Shown: positions 44,224-55,404, counted from the stretch's first letter. The stretch: DNA of 64,000 bases from Arthrobacter sp. SLBN-112 (GCF_030944625.1 NZ_JAUSXY010000001.1:1302001-1366000); one strand, 5' to 3'. The notes: generated by a model not told the origin, from the sequence alone. Numbers and translations are program-made.

Positions 44224-46181
44224 CAGGATTCCTCTCTCTTTTCAGGTTTTGCAGCCGGTTCGTACCCCTTGTAGAGCACGGCGCGGACCAGGATGCTCAT
44301 GACCACCAGGTCAAAGACCACCCAGACGACGTTGACCAGGGTGCCCAGCGGCTCCGCCAGCCCGGTGGCCAGGCGGATGATGCCGACGACGGCGGCGACA
44401 GCCAGCAGGATGGACACCACGATCTGGGGCCGGATCAGGCTCCAGCTGGGTCCGCCGCTTTGGCGCGCCTTGGGGGTGACCGCAAACCCGAGGGGACGGC
44501 CGAACCAAACGTTGCGGGCCGCCGTCGTGCATGCCTTGATCCAGGTGGGGAACAAGGCAAGGCTGTACTGCTGGCCGCGCCAGGTGGGGATACCGCGGCC
44601 GGCGACGGCGAACAGAAGCTGGTTGACCACCATGAACGGGATGAAGCGGATGAAGAAGTCCCAGCTCAGGCTGCTGACCGGCAGGATGCCCAGCAGCAGG
44701 TAGATGATGGGGGCCGCGAAGTAGATGACCGCTGCGAAACCGCTCAGGTAGGTCCACATGGTGGCGAAGTACATCAGGCGCTGGCCGATCTTGAGGCCCT
44801 TCTGCACCAGGGGGTTTTCCCGCAGCAGGACCTGGATGGTGCCCTGCGCCCAGCGCAGCCGCTGGGTGAGCATGGTCTTCAGGTCCTCGGGTGCCAGGCC
44901 ATACGCCAAAATCTCGTGGTGGTAGACGCTCTCCCAGCCCATCGCGTGCATGCGCATGGCCGTGGCCATATCCTCCGTAACGGAAATGGTGGCCAGCGGC
45001 ATGACCGGCTGGGCCTCGCCGGTCCGCTCAACGCTCAGCGCATCCAGCACGGCCTGGACGGACTCCAGGGCGCCGAGCGGGGACCAGTCCCGGGCGGACA
45101 TGCGCTGGACCGCGTCGTCCGCCACCACCGGCACGCCGGATTCGCCCACGTGCGCCAATTCCATGGCAGCGATCTCTTCGAGGTCGGCCTGCAATGCTGC
45201 GACGTCGGCCTGGACCAGGGTCTGGACGGCGGCGTCGACGCGGCGCCGAACCCGGTAGGTCACCTCGCTCAGCGGCTGGCCGGCGTCCACCTCCTGCTGG
45301 GCCTCCCGGGTGGCAGCCTCAACCTCGTCGAGGACCTCGGAAACCAGGGGTGACTCGATGTCCGCTGACTTGCGGGCCTGCCGGACGGCTGCGCGGGAAG
45401 CGGCCAAGGCGCGGCGGATACTCTTTTCGGTTTCCTTGACGTAGCCCACCAGGCCCAGCTGCATCAAGGCTTCGCGGCGCAGGATGGCATTCGAGCCGCA
45501 GAAGAAGGCGGCGTTCCAGCCGTCCTTGCCCTGCTGGATGGGGCCGTAGAACAGCGGCGCCTGGCTGCCGAGCGGATCGTCGGCAGGGACGTTGCTGAAG
45601 TACTGGGGTGTCTGGACCAGGGCGACGCGCCGGTTGTTGAAGTAGCCCAGGGTCTTTTCCAGGATGTCCGGTTCGGGGATCTGGTCCGCGTCCAGGATCA
45701 GGAGGAATTCGCCATGGGTGACCATCAGCGCGTTGTTGAGGTTTCCGGCCTTTGCGTGGCGGGGGAGGTCCTTTGTCCAGTCCTCGCTGCGGGTGACGTA
45801 GCCCAGTCCGTGCTGTTCGCACAGGGCCTTGAGTTCGGGCCTGGCGCCGTCGTCCAGGATCCAGGTGCTGTGCGGGTGGCGGATCTTCTGGGCTGCCAGC
45901 GCCGTGGTGAGGACCATGTCCAGGTCCTCGTTGTACGTGGTGATGAAGACGTCCACGGTGGCGTCATAGGGCGGTTCCGGTGCGTCCTTGCGGATTTTCA
46001 GTTTCCACACCGTCATGCCGAAGAGCATGACGTCGATCAGGCTGTAGGTTTCGGCGGCCACCAGGGGGAGGGCGATCCACCACGCGTCCCAATTCAGGGA
46101 GGACATCCAGCGCCAGGCGATGTAGTTCAGGCCCGTCAGGACGGTGAGGACCACGACCAGGCGGGTCCAGGAACGGGTCAT
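44223..46181 (-). CDS. cellulose-synthase-like family 2 glycosyltransferase
   Basis: 652 residues. There are two N-terminal membrane helices, a cytosolic GT2 domain and four or more C-terminal helices. Catalytic motifs are Asp110/111 (WILDDGARPE), Asp164-Ala-Asp166 (LILDADQIPEP), TED (402-404) and QRLRW (440-444), the D,D,D,QxxRW pattern of processive beta-glycan synthases. About 150 residues of Ala/Glu/Arg-rich, probably coiled-coil sequence (about 250-398) are inserted between the acceptor-site region and TED. It likely makes and exports an exopolysaccharide. It is embedded between partner-switching genes. Confidence 0.88.
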   Translation of the reverse strand: MTRSWTRLVVVLTVLTGLNYIAWRWMSSLNWDAWWIALPLVAAETYSLIDVMLFGMTVWKLKIRKDAPEPPYDATVDVFITTYNEDLDMVLTTALAAQKIRHPHSTWILDDGARPELKALCEQHGLGYVTRSEDWTKDLPRHAKAGNLNNALMVTHGEFLLILDADQIPEPDILEKTLGYFNNRRVALVQTPQYFSNVPADDPLGSQAPLFYGPIQQGKDGWNAAFFCGSNAILRREALMQLGLVGYVKETEKSIRRALAASRAAVRQARKSADIESPLVSEVLDEVEAATREAQQEVDAGQPLSEVTYRVRRRVDAAVQTLVQADVAALQADLEEIAAMELAHVGESGVPVVADDAVQRMSARDWSPLGALESVQAVLDALSVERTGEAQPVMPLATISVTEDMATAMRMHAMGWESVYHHEILAYGLAPEDLKTMLTQRLRWAQGTIQVLLRENPLVQKGLKIGQRLMYFATMWTYLSGFAAVIYFAAPIIYLLLGILPVSSLSWDFFIRFIPFMVVNQLLFAVAGRGIPTWRGQQYSLALFPTWIKACTTAARNVWFGRPLGFAVTPKARQSGGPSWSLIRPQIVVSILLAVAAVVGIIRLATGLAEPLGTLVNVVWVVFDLVVMSILVRAVLYKGYEPAAKPEKREES

Positions 46182-47293
46182 GCGGCCGCGTCCTCTTCGG
46201 GCAGGCGGCGGACGACCACCACCGTGACGTCATCCTCCGCGGTTTCGGCCGGTGCCAGGGCAAGTATCGCGCTGCTGGCCGCCTGTGCCGAACCGGCGGA
46301 TTGGGTGGCCGCCTGGACGGCATCGGTGAAGTCCTCCACAGATTCGAAAACGTCCAGGACACCGTCGCTGACCACTACCAGGGTGTCCCCGTGGGCCAGT
46401 TCCAGTTCCGCGTGCGGCCACTGCGTCCCAGGCCAGGCACCCACCGGCGGTCCGCCGGTGGGGAGGCGGTGGGCCGGGCCGCTTGGCTGGACGTGCAGCG
46501 CCAGGCCGTGGCCGGCGTCCACGTAGCTGATCCTGCCGGATGCTGCGTCGAGCCGGGCGTGGAAGAGGGTCACGAATGAATTGGATGAGTCCAGGTCCGT
46601 GGCGATCGCCTTGCTGGCGGAGGCGAACCCGGCGTGGAGGTCCTGCCGCTGGCCGGTGGAGCGCATGACGGCCCGGACCGTGGCCGCGATCAGCGCCGCG
46701 CCCATGCCCTTGCCCATGGCGTCGGCGAATGTCAGGTGCAAACCCTCCGGAGTCTGGTACCAGTCGTAAAAGTCGCCGCCCACGTTGCGGGAGGGACGGA
46801 AGATACCGGCAACGTCGTAGCCGTCCACCCGGATGTCCTCCTTGGGCAGCAGGCTCTGCTGCACCTCGGTGGCGCGTTCCAGCTCGCCCCGGGCCGCGGA
46901 CTCGGCGGCGGCCGACGGGCGGCGGCGGAACAGTGCGTTGATGCGGGACTGGAGTTCCCGCGGGCTGAACGGTTTGCTGATGTACTCATCGGCGCCGTTG
47001 TCCAGGCCGGTCAGCTTGTCCAGTTCATCAGCCCGGGCAGTAAGCATCACGATGAATGCGTCCGAGAACTCCCGCAGGAGCTTGCACACTTCCAGCCCGT
47101 CGAGGTCGGGCAGGTTCAGGTCCAGGGTCACGAGGTCGGGCTTGCGGCGGCGGACTTCCTCCACCCCCGGCAAACCCGCGCCGGCGTGGGTGACGTCGAA
47201 GCCCTGCTTCGCCAGGACACGGACCAGCAGGCCGCGGATGTCCGGGTCATCTTCGATGACCACCGCACGGCGGGATTCGGAGGGAGAGACCAT
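46178..47293 (-). CDS. receiver-PP2C (SpoIIE/RsbU-type) phosphatase
   Basis: 371 residues. The receiver domain (about 8-125) has acidic pocket EDD (14-16), phospho-Asp58 in LVTLDLNLPD and Lys107 in ISKPF. A helical linker leads to a PP2C SpoIIE domain (about 150-365) with GGDFYDW (172-178), DAMGKGMGAA (191-200) and GDTLVVVSDGVLD as metal-binding motifs. A phosphorelay input would thus control dephosphorylation of the STAS protein. It is first in the operon and overlaps the glycosyltransferase by ATGA. No histidine kinase is nearby, so the donor kinase is elsewhere. Confidence 0.9.
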   Translation of the reverse strand: MVSPSESRRAVVIEDDPDIRGLLVRVLAKQGFDVTHAGAGLPGVEEVRRRKPDLVTLDLNLPDLDGLEVCKLLREFSDAFIVMLTARADELDKLTGLDNGADEYISKPFSPRELQSRINALFRRRPSAAAESAARGELERATEVQQSLLPKEDIRVDGYDVAGIFRPSRNVGGDFYDWYQTPEGLHLTFADAMGKGMGAALIAATVRAVMRSTGQRQDLHAGFASASKAIATDLDSSNSFVTLFHARLDAASGRISYVDAGHGLALHVQPSGPAHRLPTGGPPVGAWPGTQWPHAELELAHGDTLVVVSDGVLDVFESVEDFTDAVQAATQSAGSAQAASSAILALAPAETAEDDVTVVVVRRLPEEDAAA

Positions 47294-47363
47294 AGCTCTA
47301 CTTAACCGTATTAAGCCGCACAGGGCATGTCTTATGCTTCACAGCTTCCGGTGACTTGCCTGA

Positions 47364-47396
47364 CAGGAGGGCTGCCGGCCTTTAGGCCCCCTCCTG
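47364..47396. other. hairpin in the spacer between the PP2C gene and the next gene
   Basis: Stem CAGGAGGG / CCCTCCTG with inner GGCC/GGCC, 70 bases upstream of the divergent PP2C start. Nothing else was recognised in 47294-47556. Confidence 0.35.
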
Positions 47397-47556
47397 CGGG
47401 CGTGCCATCCAGCAGATCTTGCGGAAATCTTGGCACCCGCTTGCCGGGACGTTGAGGAAACCCGCGCACACTCGAAAGAACGCAGCAGCTTCCGCGAATC
47501 AGGATACGACGACGACCGCGCGGACGCTGTACAGCTTGCGGAAAGGGGGGAAGCCC

Positions 47557-47838
47557 GTGGAAGAAGTCAAGAACAAAGGGGCGGCCAAGGCCAGGGCCCT
47601 GCTTCGCCTGTACTTCCACTCACGGAAAGTGCGGGCCGCGTCCAAAGAACTGGAGCAGGCGCTCGCCGATTCGCGGGAAGTATCCAGCTGGCCCGGCGAC
47701 CGTCTTCCGGTGGGGGAGGAAATGTCCCGGCACGTGGAGAAACTGACCCGCCGGCTCAAGGTGGAGACCGAGGCACACGTCAGGTTCGCACATCTCTTTA
47801 AGACTGCGGGTTGGGGGCATTCCTTAGCGGCGCTGTAG
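47557..47838 (+). CDS. small charged protein of unknown function
   Basis: 93 residues from GTG 47557 with a strong RBS (GAAAGGGGGGAA). It is mostly helical and highly charged (basic N-terminus VEEVKNKGAAKARALLRLYFHSRK; later EEMSRHVEKLTRRLKVETEAH), consistent with a short coiled coil. The open frame extends upstream to 47419, but no RBS supports that. No family was recognised. Confidence 0.5.
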   Translation: MEEVKNKGAAKARALLRLYFHSRKVRAASKELEQALADSREVSSWPGDRLPVGEEMSRHVEKLTRRLKVETEAHVRFAHLFKTAGWGHSLAAL

Positions 47839-47888
47839 GTGCCACACTTAGCAGCAATCGATTGGCTGGGGATAGTCAGGAGATTGCT

Positions 47889-48005
47889 GTGAGTTTGTTG
47901 CTCGGCTGGTCGTACCTAATGGCGGGACTCATGACCATGGATGCGCTGCTCCTGGCGCTGTGGGCCATGGAGGTTGACTGGGGAAAGTACTGGCACCGAA
48001 AGTAA
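47889..48005 (+). CDS. 38-residue single-pass membrane peptide
   Basis: Starts at GTG 47889 behind AGGAGATTGCT. One hydrophobic helix (LLLGWSYLMAGLMTMDALLLALWAM) is followed by a charged tail VDWGKYWHRK. It lies 50 bases after the charged protein gene on the same strand. The clean RBS and membrane-helix pattern favour a real small protein; there is no known family. Confidence 0.4.
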   Translation: MSLLLGWSYLMAGLMTMDALLLALWAMEVDWGKYWHRK

Positions 48006-48050
48006 CAGTGTTCCTCCAGGCGCTTGCCGTTGGCCCACCCGCATGGACTT

Positions 48051-48626
48051 TCACTGCCGCAGGTCGAGCCGCATCAGCACGCGGGGGAAACCGTTAAGCA
48101 CCGAATCCGTCCCGGCGGCCTTGATGAACCCGGCGTCCTCGAAGAGTTTCCGGGTGCCGACGTAAGCCATGGTGAGGTCCACTTTGCTGCCGCCGTTATC
48201 CACCGGGTAGCCCTCGATTGCCGGCGCCCCGTAGGAGCGGGCCATGTCAACGACCCCTGCCAGGAGGTGGTGGGAGATACCCTCGCCCCTGTGCCCCGGA
48301 CGGACCCGCAGGCACCAGACGGACCATACATCCTGCCCGTCCACGTGCGGGATCTTCCGGTTCCGGGCAAAACTGGTGTCCGCACGGGGGTGGACCGCCG
48401 CCCACCCAACAACCTCGCCGCCGTCGTACGCCAAAACACCGGGCGGTGGATCCTCGGCCACCAACTCCTTCACCAGTTCGCCACGTTCCTCCCCGCGCAG
48501 CGAGAGGTTCTGCTTTGACGGGATCCGGTAGCTCAGGCACCAGCAGACCGTCGCATCCGGCCGTTTGGGCCCCACCACTTTCCTGACGTCCTCGAATACA
48601 GTAGCCGGGCGTACTTCGATGGCCAT
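48051..48626 (-). CDS. GNAT family N-acetyltransferase
   Basis: 191 residues from ATG 48626 (AAGGA upstream). The acetyl-CoA binding stretch is VWCLRVRPGHRGEGISHHLLAGVVDMAR, matching the GNAT motif A pattern (V-x-P-x-x-R-G-x-G). The N-terminal half has a family-specific block KRPDATVCWCLSYRIPSKQN. The acceptor substrate is unknown. A terminator for the upstream bcp gene lies between the two genes, so it is transcribed alone. Confidence 0.85.
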   Translation of the reverse strand: MAIEVRPATVFEDVRKVVGPKRPDATVCWCLSYRIPSKQNLSLRGEERGELVKELVAEDPPPGVLAYDGGEVVGWAAVHPRADTSFARNRKIPHVDGQDVWSVWCLRVRPGHRGEGISHHLLAGVVDMARSYGAPAIEGYPVDNGGSKVDLTMAYVGTRKLFEDAGFIKAAGTDSVLNGFPRVLMRLDLRQ

Positions 48627-48691
48627 TCCGCCATCCTTCCACCGGCCGTGCACGCGGGCAACGCACGCGGGGAAGCGCCCATCCGGAAACG

Positions 48692-48727
48692 CCGAACGCC
48701 CCTGCATCAAAGTGCAAGGGCGTTCGG
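48692..48727 (-). terminator. terminator after bcp
   Basis: Stem CCGAACGCCC / GGGCGTTCGG with inner TGCA/TGCA, 25 bases past the bcp stop on the minus strand. No U-tract. Confidence 0.55.
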
Positions 48728-48752
48728 ATAAGGGTGCGAAGCTGTGGGAGCG

Positions 48753-49232
48753 CTAGACCCCCAGTGCTTCCTTCAGGCGGGCGACGTGCCCGTCGGCCTG
48801 CACCTGGTACTGGGCCAGGGTGACTTTGCCGTCGGGGTCCACCACAACAGTGGAGCGGACGATGCCTTCGTGGATTTCGCCGTTGACCAGCTTCTCGCCC
48901 CAGGCGCCGTAGGCCAGGGCGACGGCATGGTCGGGGTCCGAGAGCAGCGGGAAGGTCAGGGAGAAATCACCGGTGAAGCCGGCCAGGGCCTCCTGGGCGT
49001 CGGGGGAGACGCCGACGACTTCGTAGCCCTTGCCCTGCAGGGAGGACAGGCTGTCGCGGAAGTCGCAGGCCTCGGTGGTGCAGCCGGGGGTGGCGGCCTT
49101 CGGGTAGAAGTACACGATGACGTTCTTGCCACGGTAATCGGCCAACGAGGTCTCGCGGCCCTGGGCGTCCCGGAGGGTGAACTCAGGAGCCGGCGTGCCG
49201 GGCTGAAGCTTGGTGGTCAGGGTGGGGCTCAT
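48753..49232 (-). CDS. bcp: peroxiredoxin of the BCP/PrxQ type
   Basis: 159 residues from ATG 49232 (RBS AAAGGA). Reduces peroxides with thiols. The peroxidatic Cys is in YFYPKAATPGCTTEACDF, and the second Cys five residues later is the resolving partner of the PrxQ subfamily. The fold blocks VIVYFYP, VVGVSPD and FPLLSDPDHAVALAYGAWG are typical. It may help remove H2O2 made by the dimethylglycine oxidases, but it is distant from them and housekeeping in character. Confidence 0.92.
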   Translation of the reverse strand: MSPTLTTKLQPGTPAPEFTLRDAQGRETSLADYRGKNVIVYFYPKAATPGCTTEACDFRDSLSSLQGKGYEVVGVSPDAQEALAGFTGDFSLTFPLLSDPDHAVALAYGAWGEKLVNGEIHEGIVRSTVVVDPDGKVTLAQYQVQADGHVARLKEALGV

Positions 49233-49312
49233 GGCGTTCCTTTGTAAGACTCGGTCAGTGATGGCCAAACATCCAGTGAAGCGGTTTGCCGCTTGGTGAT
49301 ACAACTCGGGCG

Positions 49313-49963
49313 TCATATGCAGTATTCCGCCGGTCCACGAACTGTTGCGTGCGGGCCCGGAACAAACTGGTAACCGCCGCCACGAACGGTGGCCACGGCA
49401 TGGCGGGCGTTGCCCAGTTTCCTGCGGATCCTTCCCACATACACGTCGATGGACCGCGCGGTGGCGCCGGGAAAAGCCAGCGACTCCAGGAACTGTTGCA
49501 GTTCCTCCCGGCCTACGGTGCGTGACAGATGCGTCACCAGGTAGCGCAGCACCTTGTATTCGACGCCGGTCAAGGCCACCGGAGTGCCGTCCAGCAGCAC
49601 GGTATCGGCCGCGAGGTCCACGGCAACCCGGCTGACCGGGCCGGCCGACGGCGGCAGCAGGGTGCCGTCGTCGGCCCCTGGTTGTGCCGGGCCAGGGTTC
49701 TCCGCCGCGGAGGGAGTGCGGGAGGAGTGGTCTGCGGCTCCCTCCGCGGCGGACGTGGGGGCTCCGGCGGCAGGCCAATGGACTTCCGCCTCCGGAGCAG
49801 TCTGCAGTGCTTTGGCAAGGACCATGCGGGCGGCGTGGCGCAGGACTTCCGGGCTGGTGCCTTCGGCCGGAACCACCCACAGGGCAAGCCCGTACGCGGT
49901 GGCGCGCCTGGCCGGAACCTGATGCGCGGCCGCCGGCCGGGGATGATGGGCTTCCACTGCCAT
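49313..49963 (-). CDS. stand-alone winged-helix (OmpR/PhoB C-terminal type) DNA-binding protein
   Basis: 216 residues. The C-terminal half (about 110-205) is a trans_reg_C winged helix: LTGVEYKVLRYLVTHLSRTVGREELQQF, then SIDVYVGRIRRKLG and VRGGGYQFVP. The N-terminal half is not a receiver domain. It has a short fold (ALWVVPAEGTSPEVLRHAARMVLAKAL) and a Pro/Ala-rich linker. It therefore lacks the phosphorylation site of normal response regulators and would sense something else. It lies 9 bases downstream of allB and may belong to that operon. Confidence 0.78.
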   Translation of the reverse strand: MAVEAHHPRPAAAHQVPARRATAYGLALWVVPAEGTSPEVLRHAARMVLAKALQTAPEAEVHWPAAGAPTSAAEGAADHSSRTPSAAENPGPAQPGADDGTLLPPSAGPVSRVAVDLAADTVLLDGTPVALTGVEYKVLRYLVTHLSRTVGREELQQFLESLAFPGATARSIDVYVGRIRRKLGNARHAVATVRGGGYQFVPGPHATVRGPAEYCI

Positions 49964-49972
49964 GGCGGGTCC

Positions 49973-51316
49973 TTATACGCCGCCGCGGCGGATCAGCTTG
50001 CCCGTGGGGGTCTGGCCGTCCACTACGGTGCCGCGGAGGAAGGTTTTGCGGACCACGCCGGACAGCGCCTTGCCGTCGTAGGGCGTGATGGGGTTCTTGT
50101 GCTTGAGCTTCGATACGTCCACCACGAAGGCCTCGTCCGGGGCGAAGACGGCGAAGTCGGCGTCGTAGCCAAGGGCGAGCTGGCCCTTGTTGCCGAGCCG
50201 GGCCAAATCGGCGGGTTTTTCGGCCATCCAGGACACCACCTGCTCCAGCGGGATGCCGCGCTGCCGGGCTTCGGTCCAGATCAGGGACAGGCCCAGCTGG
50301 AGCGACGAGACGCCGCCCCAGGCCACGGCGAAATCGCCGTTTTCCAGGTCCTTGAGATCGAGTGTGGAGGGGGAGTGGTCCGAGACGATGCAGTCGATGG
50401 TGCCGTCCTGCAGGCCCTGCCAGAGCAGCTCACGGTTGGAGGCCTCGCGGATGGGCGGGCAGCACTTGTACGCGGTGGCGCCGTCCGGGATTTCCTCCGC
50501 CATCAGGGTGAGGTAGTGGGGGCAGGTTTCCACGGTGAGCTTCACGCCGTCGCGCTTGGCGGAGGCGATCATGGGCAGCGCGTCCGACGACGACAGGTGC
50601 AGGATGTGCGCACGGGCACCGGTCCAGCGGGCCCGTTCGATGACCTCCGCGATGGCTTTGTTCTCGGCGCCCCGGGGGCGGGAGGCCAGGAACGTGGAGT
50701 AGTGGTCGCCGCCGGGGTGGGGTGCGCGGTCGATGGTGTGGGAGTCCTCGGCGTGGACGATCATGAGCGAGTCGAAGGACTTCAGTTCGGCCATGTCCTC
50801 TTCCATCTCGTCCGCGTCCAGGTGCGGGAACTCGTCCACGCCGGAGTGCAGCAGGAAGCACTTGAACCCGAAGACGCCCTCGTCGTGCAGGGGGCGGAGG
50901 TCGGCCTTGTTGCCGGGGATGGCGCCGCCCCAGAATCCGACGTCGATGAACGCCTGGTCCTCTGCCACCTCGCGCTTGAGCTTGAGGTTTTCCACCGTGG
51001 TGGTGGGCGGGACGGAGTTCAACGGCATGTCGATGATGGTGGTCACCCCGCCGGCGGCTGCGGCGCGGGTGGCGGAGGCGAACCCTTCCCATTCCGTCCG
51101 GCCGGGCTCGTTGACGTGGACGTGCGTGTCCACCAGGCCGGGCAGCAGGGTCTCGTCGTCGGCGAGTTCGATGACTTCGGCTCCGGCCAGGCCGTTGCCG
51201 AGCGGTTCGATGGCCACGATCTTGCCGTTGCGGACACCTACCTCGCGCGGGGCGATGCCGGCGGTGGTCAGGATGCGCCGGCCCCGGATGACGAGGTCAA
51301 AGCGTTCTTCAGACAC
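49973..51316 (-). CDS. allB: allantoinase AllB
   Basis: 447 residues from GTG 51316 (RBS AAGGAGGACC). It is a cyclic amidohydrolase that opens allantoin to allantoate. Metal ligands are in [19 protein letters not shown], the carbamylated-Lys region [21 protein letters not shown] and [10 protein letters not shown], with IVSDHSPS as the catalytic Asp. It takes the allantoin made by the urate pathway (uraH/uraD at 42-43 kb) and sits at the end of the glyoxylate operon. It overlaps the glycerate kinase gene by 8 bases. Confidence 0.93.
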   Translation of the reverse strand: MSEERFDLVIRGRRILTTAGIAPREVGVRNGKIVAIEPLGNGLAGAEVIELADDETLLPGLVDTHVHVNEPGRTEWEGFASATRAAAAGGVTTIIDMPLNSVPPTTTVENLKLKREVAEDQAFIDVGFWGGAIPGNKADLRPLHDEGVFGFKCFLLHSGVDEFPHLDADEMEEDMAELKSFDSLMIVHAEDSHTIDRAPHPGGDHYSTFLASRPRGAENKAIAEVIERARWTGARAHILHLSSSDALPMIASAKRDGVKLTVETCPHYLTLMAEEIPDGATAYKCCPPIREASNRELLWQGLQDGTIDCIVSDHSPSTLDLKDLENGDFAVAWGGVSSLQLGLSLIWTEARQRGIPLEQVVSWMAEKPADLARLGNKGQLALGYDADFAVFAPDEAFVVDVSKLKHKNPITPYDGKALSGVVRKTFLRGTVVDGQTPTGKLIRRGGV

Positions 51317-52502
51317 GGAGGTCCTCCTTGGTACTTGCGGTGCCGGGCCTGTTGGCCGCCAGCCCCGCACTGATCTGGGTGCCCAGCTGCTCCAGCAGGG
51401 GTCCTGCCTCTGCTATGCACCTGTTTACATCTGATTCGAGCGCCGTCAAAGCGTGGATCTCCCCGAAGCCTGCGGCTGCCGCCTGGTCATGGTCCAGGGT
51501 GGTGCGGCCGCAGACGGCGATGACGGGAACATCGTGCGCTGCAGCCGCGCGGGCGACGCCCATGGGGGTCTTGCCGAGCAGGCTTTGTTCGTCCAGGCTG
51601 CCTTCGCCGGTGATCATCAGGTCCGCGCCGGCCAGCCGGTCCGCGAGTCCCGTGAATTCAAGGACGACGTCGATGCCCGGCCGCCGCGTTGCGGCCAGGA
51701 CGGCGATGGCGGCGTAGCCCACGCCGCCGGCTGCCCCGGCTCCGGGAGCCTCTGCAGCCTTGACGGCGCGGAATCCGATTTCCCTGGCCAGGACTTCGAC
51801 AAACCTGGCCAGGGCGGCGTCGAGCATGCCGACGTCTTGTTGTGTGGCGCCCTTTTGCGGGCCGAAGACCGCCGCGGCGCCCTGGGCGCCCAGCAGCGGG
51901 TTGTCGACGTCGGATGCCAGCACGAAGCGTGTGTCCACCAGCCGGGGCTCGAAGTGGGTGAAATCGATGCTGTGCAGGTTGGCCAGGGCCGCCCCGCCGG
52001 GCGGGAGTTCGTTGTTCCTGTTGTCCAGGAACCTGGCGCCGAGTCCCTGCAGGAGTCCCGCACCGCCGTCGGTGTTCGCGCTGCCCCCAACGCCCAGCAC
52101 GATGCGGCGGCAGCCGGCGTCCAGTGCTGCCCGGATAAGCTGCCCGGTCCCGAGGGACGTTGCCGTGGTGGCGGCTGCGGAGTCCGGCCGTCCCCCTTTG
52201 CTGGTCCGAGGGACCAGCGCGAGACCGGATGCGGTGGCCATCTCGATGACCGCGTCGTGGCCGCGGACGGCATAGTCCGCCTCGACCGGCTGGCCGGTTG
52301 GGCCGGTGACCGTTGCCGTGCGGCGGGTGAAGCCGGAGCCGACGGCGGCGTCGAGGGTGCCCTCGCCGCCGTCGGCCACCGGAATCCGGACCACCTCAAG
52401 GTTGCCGCCCGCACCGCGCTGCAGGCCCTTTTCCAGGTGGCTGCACACCTCCGGGGCGGACAGCGAACCTTTGAACTTGTCCGGGGCGATCACGATCCGC
52501 AT
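51309..52502 (-). CDS. glycerate kinase (GarK/GlxK family)
   Basis: 397 residues. It phosphorylates D-glycerate at the end of the glyoxylate-to-glycerate route. Family blocks are [22 protein letters not shown] at the N-terminus, [35 protein letters not shown] and [29 protein letters not shown] 52502 lies 1 base from the gcl stop, in line with translational coupling. The C-terminal 20 residues run into the allB start. Confidence 0.93.
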   Translation of the reverse strand: MRIVIAPDKFKGSLSAPEVCSHLEKGLQRGAGGNLEVVRIPVADGGEGTLDAAVGSGFTRRTATVTGPTGQPVEADYAVRGHDAVIEMATASGLALVPRTSKGGRPDSAAATTATSLGTGQLIRAALDAGCRRIVLGVGGSANTDGGAGLLQGLGARFLDNRNNELPPGGAALANLHSIDFTHFEPRLVDTRFVLASDVDNPLLGAQGAAAVFGPQKGATQQDVGMLDAALARFVEVLAREIGFRAVKAAEAPGAGAAGGVGYAAIAVLAATRRPGIDVVLEFTGLADRLAGADLMITGEGSLDEQSLLGKTPMGVARAAAAHDVPVIAVCGRTTLDHDQAAAAGFGEIHALTALESDVNRCIAEAGPLLEQLGTQISAGLAANRPGTASTKEDLRV

Positions 52503-52503
52503 G

Positions 52504-54294
<1,791 letters not shown>

Positions 54295-54326
54295 GGGGTG
54301 CTCCTTGAAAGCTTGTGGTCGGGCCC

Positions 54327-54348
54327 GGTGGTTGAGCCTGTCGAAACC
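54327..54348 (+). repeat. REP-like 22-bp repeat, copy 1
   Basis: The 22-mer GGTGGTTGAGC-C-TGTCGAAACC lies in the gcl-glxR spacer; the copy at 55405-55426 differs by one base (T for C). The spacer also holds two strong hairpins, at 54402-54430 (12-bp stem) and 54450-54467 (7-bp GC stem). Confidence 0.6.
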
Positions 54349-54401
54349 TGTTTTTGGGTGTGCTGGAGGAAGGCCCGGCGGGGGCGGGGCGCTTTGGGGG
54401 T

Positions 54402-54430
54402 GGCCGCCGTCGTAATTGACGACGGCGGCC
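54402..54430. other. strong hairpin in the gcl-glxR spacer
   Basis: Stem GGCCGCCGTCGT / ACGACGGCGGCC with an AATTG loop and no U-tract. It may stabilise or process the operon mRNA. Confidence 0.45.
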
Positions 54431-54494
54431 GGCGTGTCTGTGTCGAAGTGCCCCGCTTTGGCGGGGCTGCTTCTGGCCTTACTTGCGGCCTGTC

Positions 54495-55373
54495 CTATTT
54501 CCTGCCGCTGAGCTGGAGGACCTGCTTGAAGAGACCCGAGTGGTCCAGTGCGCCGTCACCCTGGTTGACGGTGGCGGCGACCAGCTGGGCGGCGATGGCG
54601 CCGAGCGGGATGGCGACGTTGGCCTCGCGGGCGGCGGAGGTGACGATGCCCAGGTCCTTGTGGTGCAGGGCCAGGCGGAAGCCGGGGTCGAAGTTGCGGT
54701 CCAGCATCTTCTGTCCCTTCTGCTCCAGGACCTTGGAACCGGCGAGGCCGCCGCCGAGGACCTTGAGGGCGGCGTCGGTGTCCACGCCGTAGGCCTCGAG
54801 GAAGGCGATGGCTTCGCCGAGGACTTCAATGTTGACGGCGACAATCAGCTGGTTGGCTGCCTTGACGGTCTGGCCCGAGCCGGAGGGGCCCACGTGGACG
54901 ATGGTCTTGCCGACCGCGTTCAGGACGTCCTGGGCGTCGTCGAAGTCTGCCTTGTCGCCGCCCACCATGATGGAGAGGGCGGCGTCGATGGCGCCCTGTT
55001 CGCCGCCGGAGACCGGGGCGTCGAGGGGGCGGATGCCGGTTTCCTTGGCTTCTCCTGCGAGGCGGACCGCTACGTCCGGGCGGATGCTGGAGGCGTCGAT
55101 CCACAGGGCGCCCTGCTTGGCGTTGGCGAAGACACCGTCCTTGCCGCTGACAACACCCTCGACATCGGGGGAGTCCGGCACCATGGTGATGACGACGTCG
55201 GCGTCTTTCACGGCGTCAGCGATGCTCGAGGCGCCCTTGCCTCCCTCGGAGACGAGTTTGTCGATCTTGTCCTGGCTGCGGTTGAAGCCGGTGACGGTGT
55301 GGCCGGCTTTGACCAGGTTGATGGCCATGGGCAGGCCCATGATTCCGAGTCCGATGACTGCGACGTTGCTCAT
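54495..55373 (-). CDS. glxR: 2-hydroxy-3-oxopropionate reductase (tartronate semialdehyde reductase)
   Basis: 292 residues from ATG 55373; the longer open frame has no RBS. It is a beta-hydroxyacid dehydrogenase. The NAD(P) motif is [20 protein letters not shown], the substrate motif is [12 protein letters not shown], and the catalytic Lys is in [15 protein letters not shown]. It reduces tartronate semialdehyde from Gcl to D-glycerate, the substrate of the kinase further down the operon. Confidence 0.93.
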   Translation of the reverse strand: MSNVAVIGLGIMGLPMAINLVKAGHTVTGFNRSQDKIDKLVSEGGKGASSIADAVKDADVVITMVPDSPDVEGVVSGKDGVFANAKQGALWIDASSIRPDVAVRLAGEAKETGIRPLDAPVSGGEQGAIDAALSIMVGGDKADFDDAQDVLNAVGKTIVHVGPSGSGQTVKAANQLIVAVNIEVLGEAIAFLEAYGVDTDAALKVLGGGLAGSKVLEQKGQKMLDRNFDPGFRLALHHKDLGIVTSAAREANVAIPLGAIAAQLVAATVNQGDGALDHSGLFKQVLQLSGRK

Positions 55374-55404
55374 GATGGTTCTCTTTCTGAAGTCTGTATG
55401 AATC

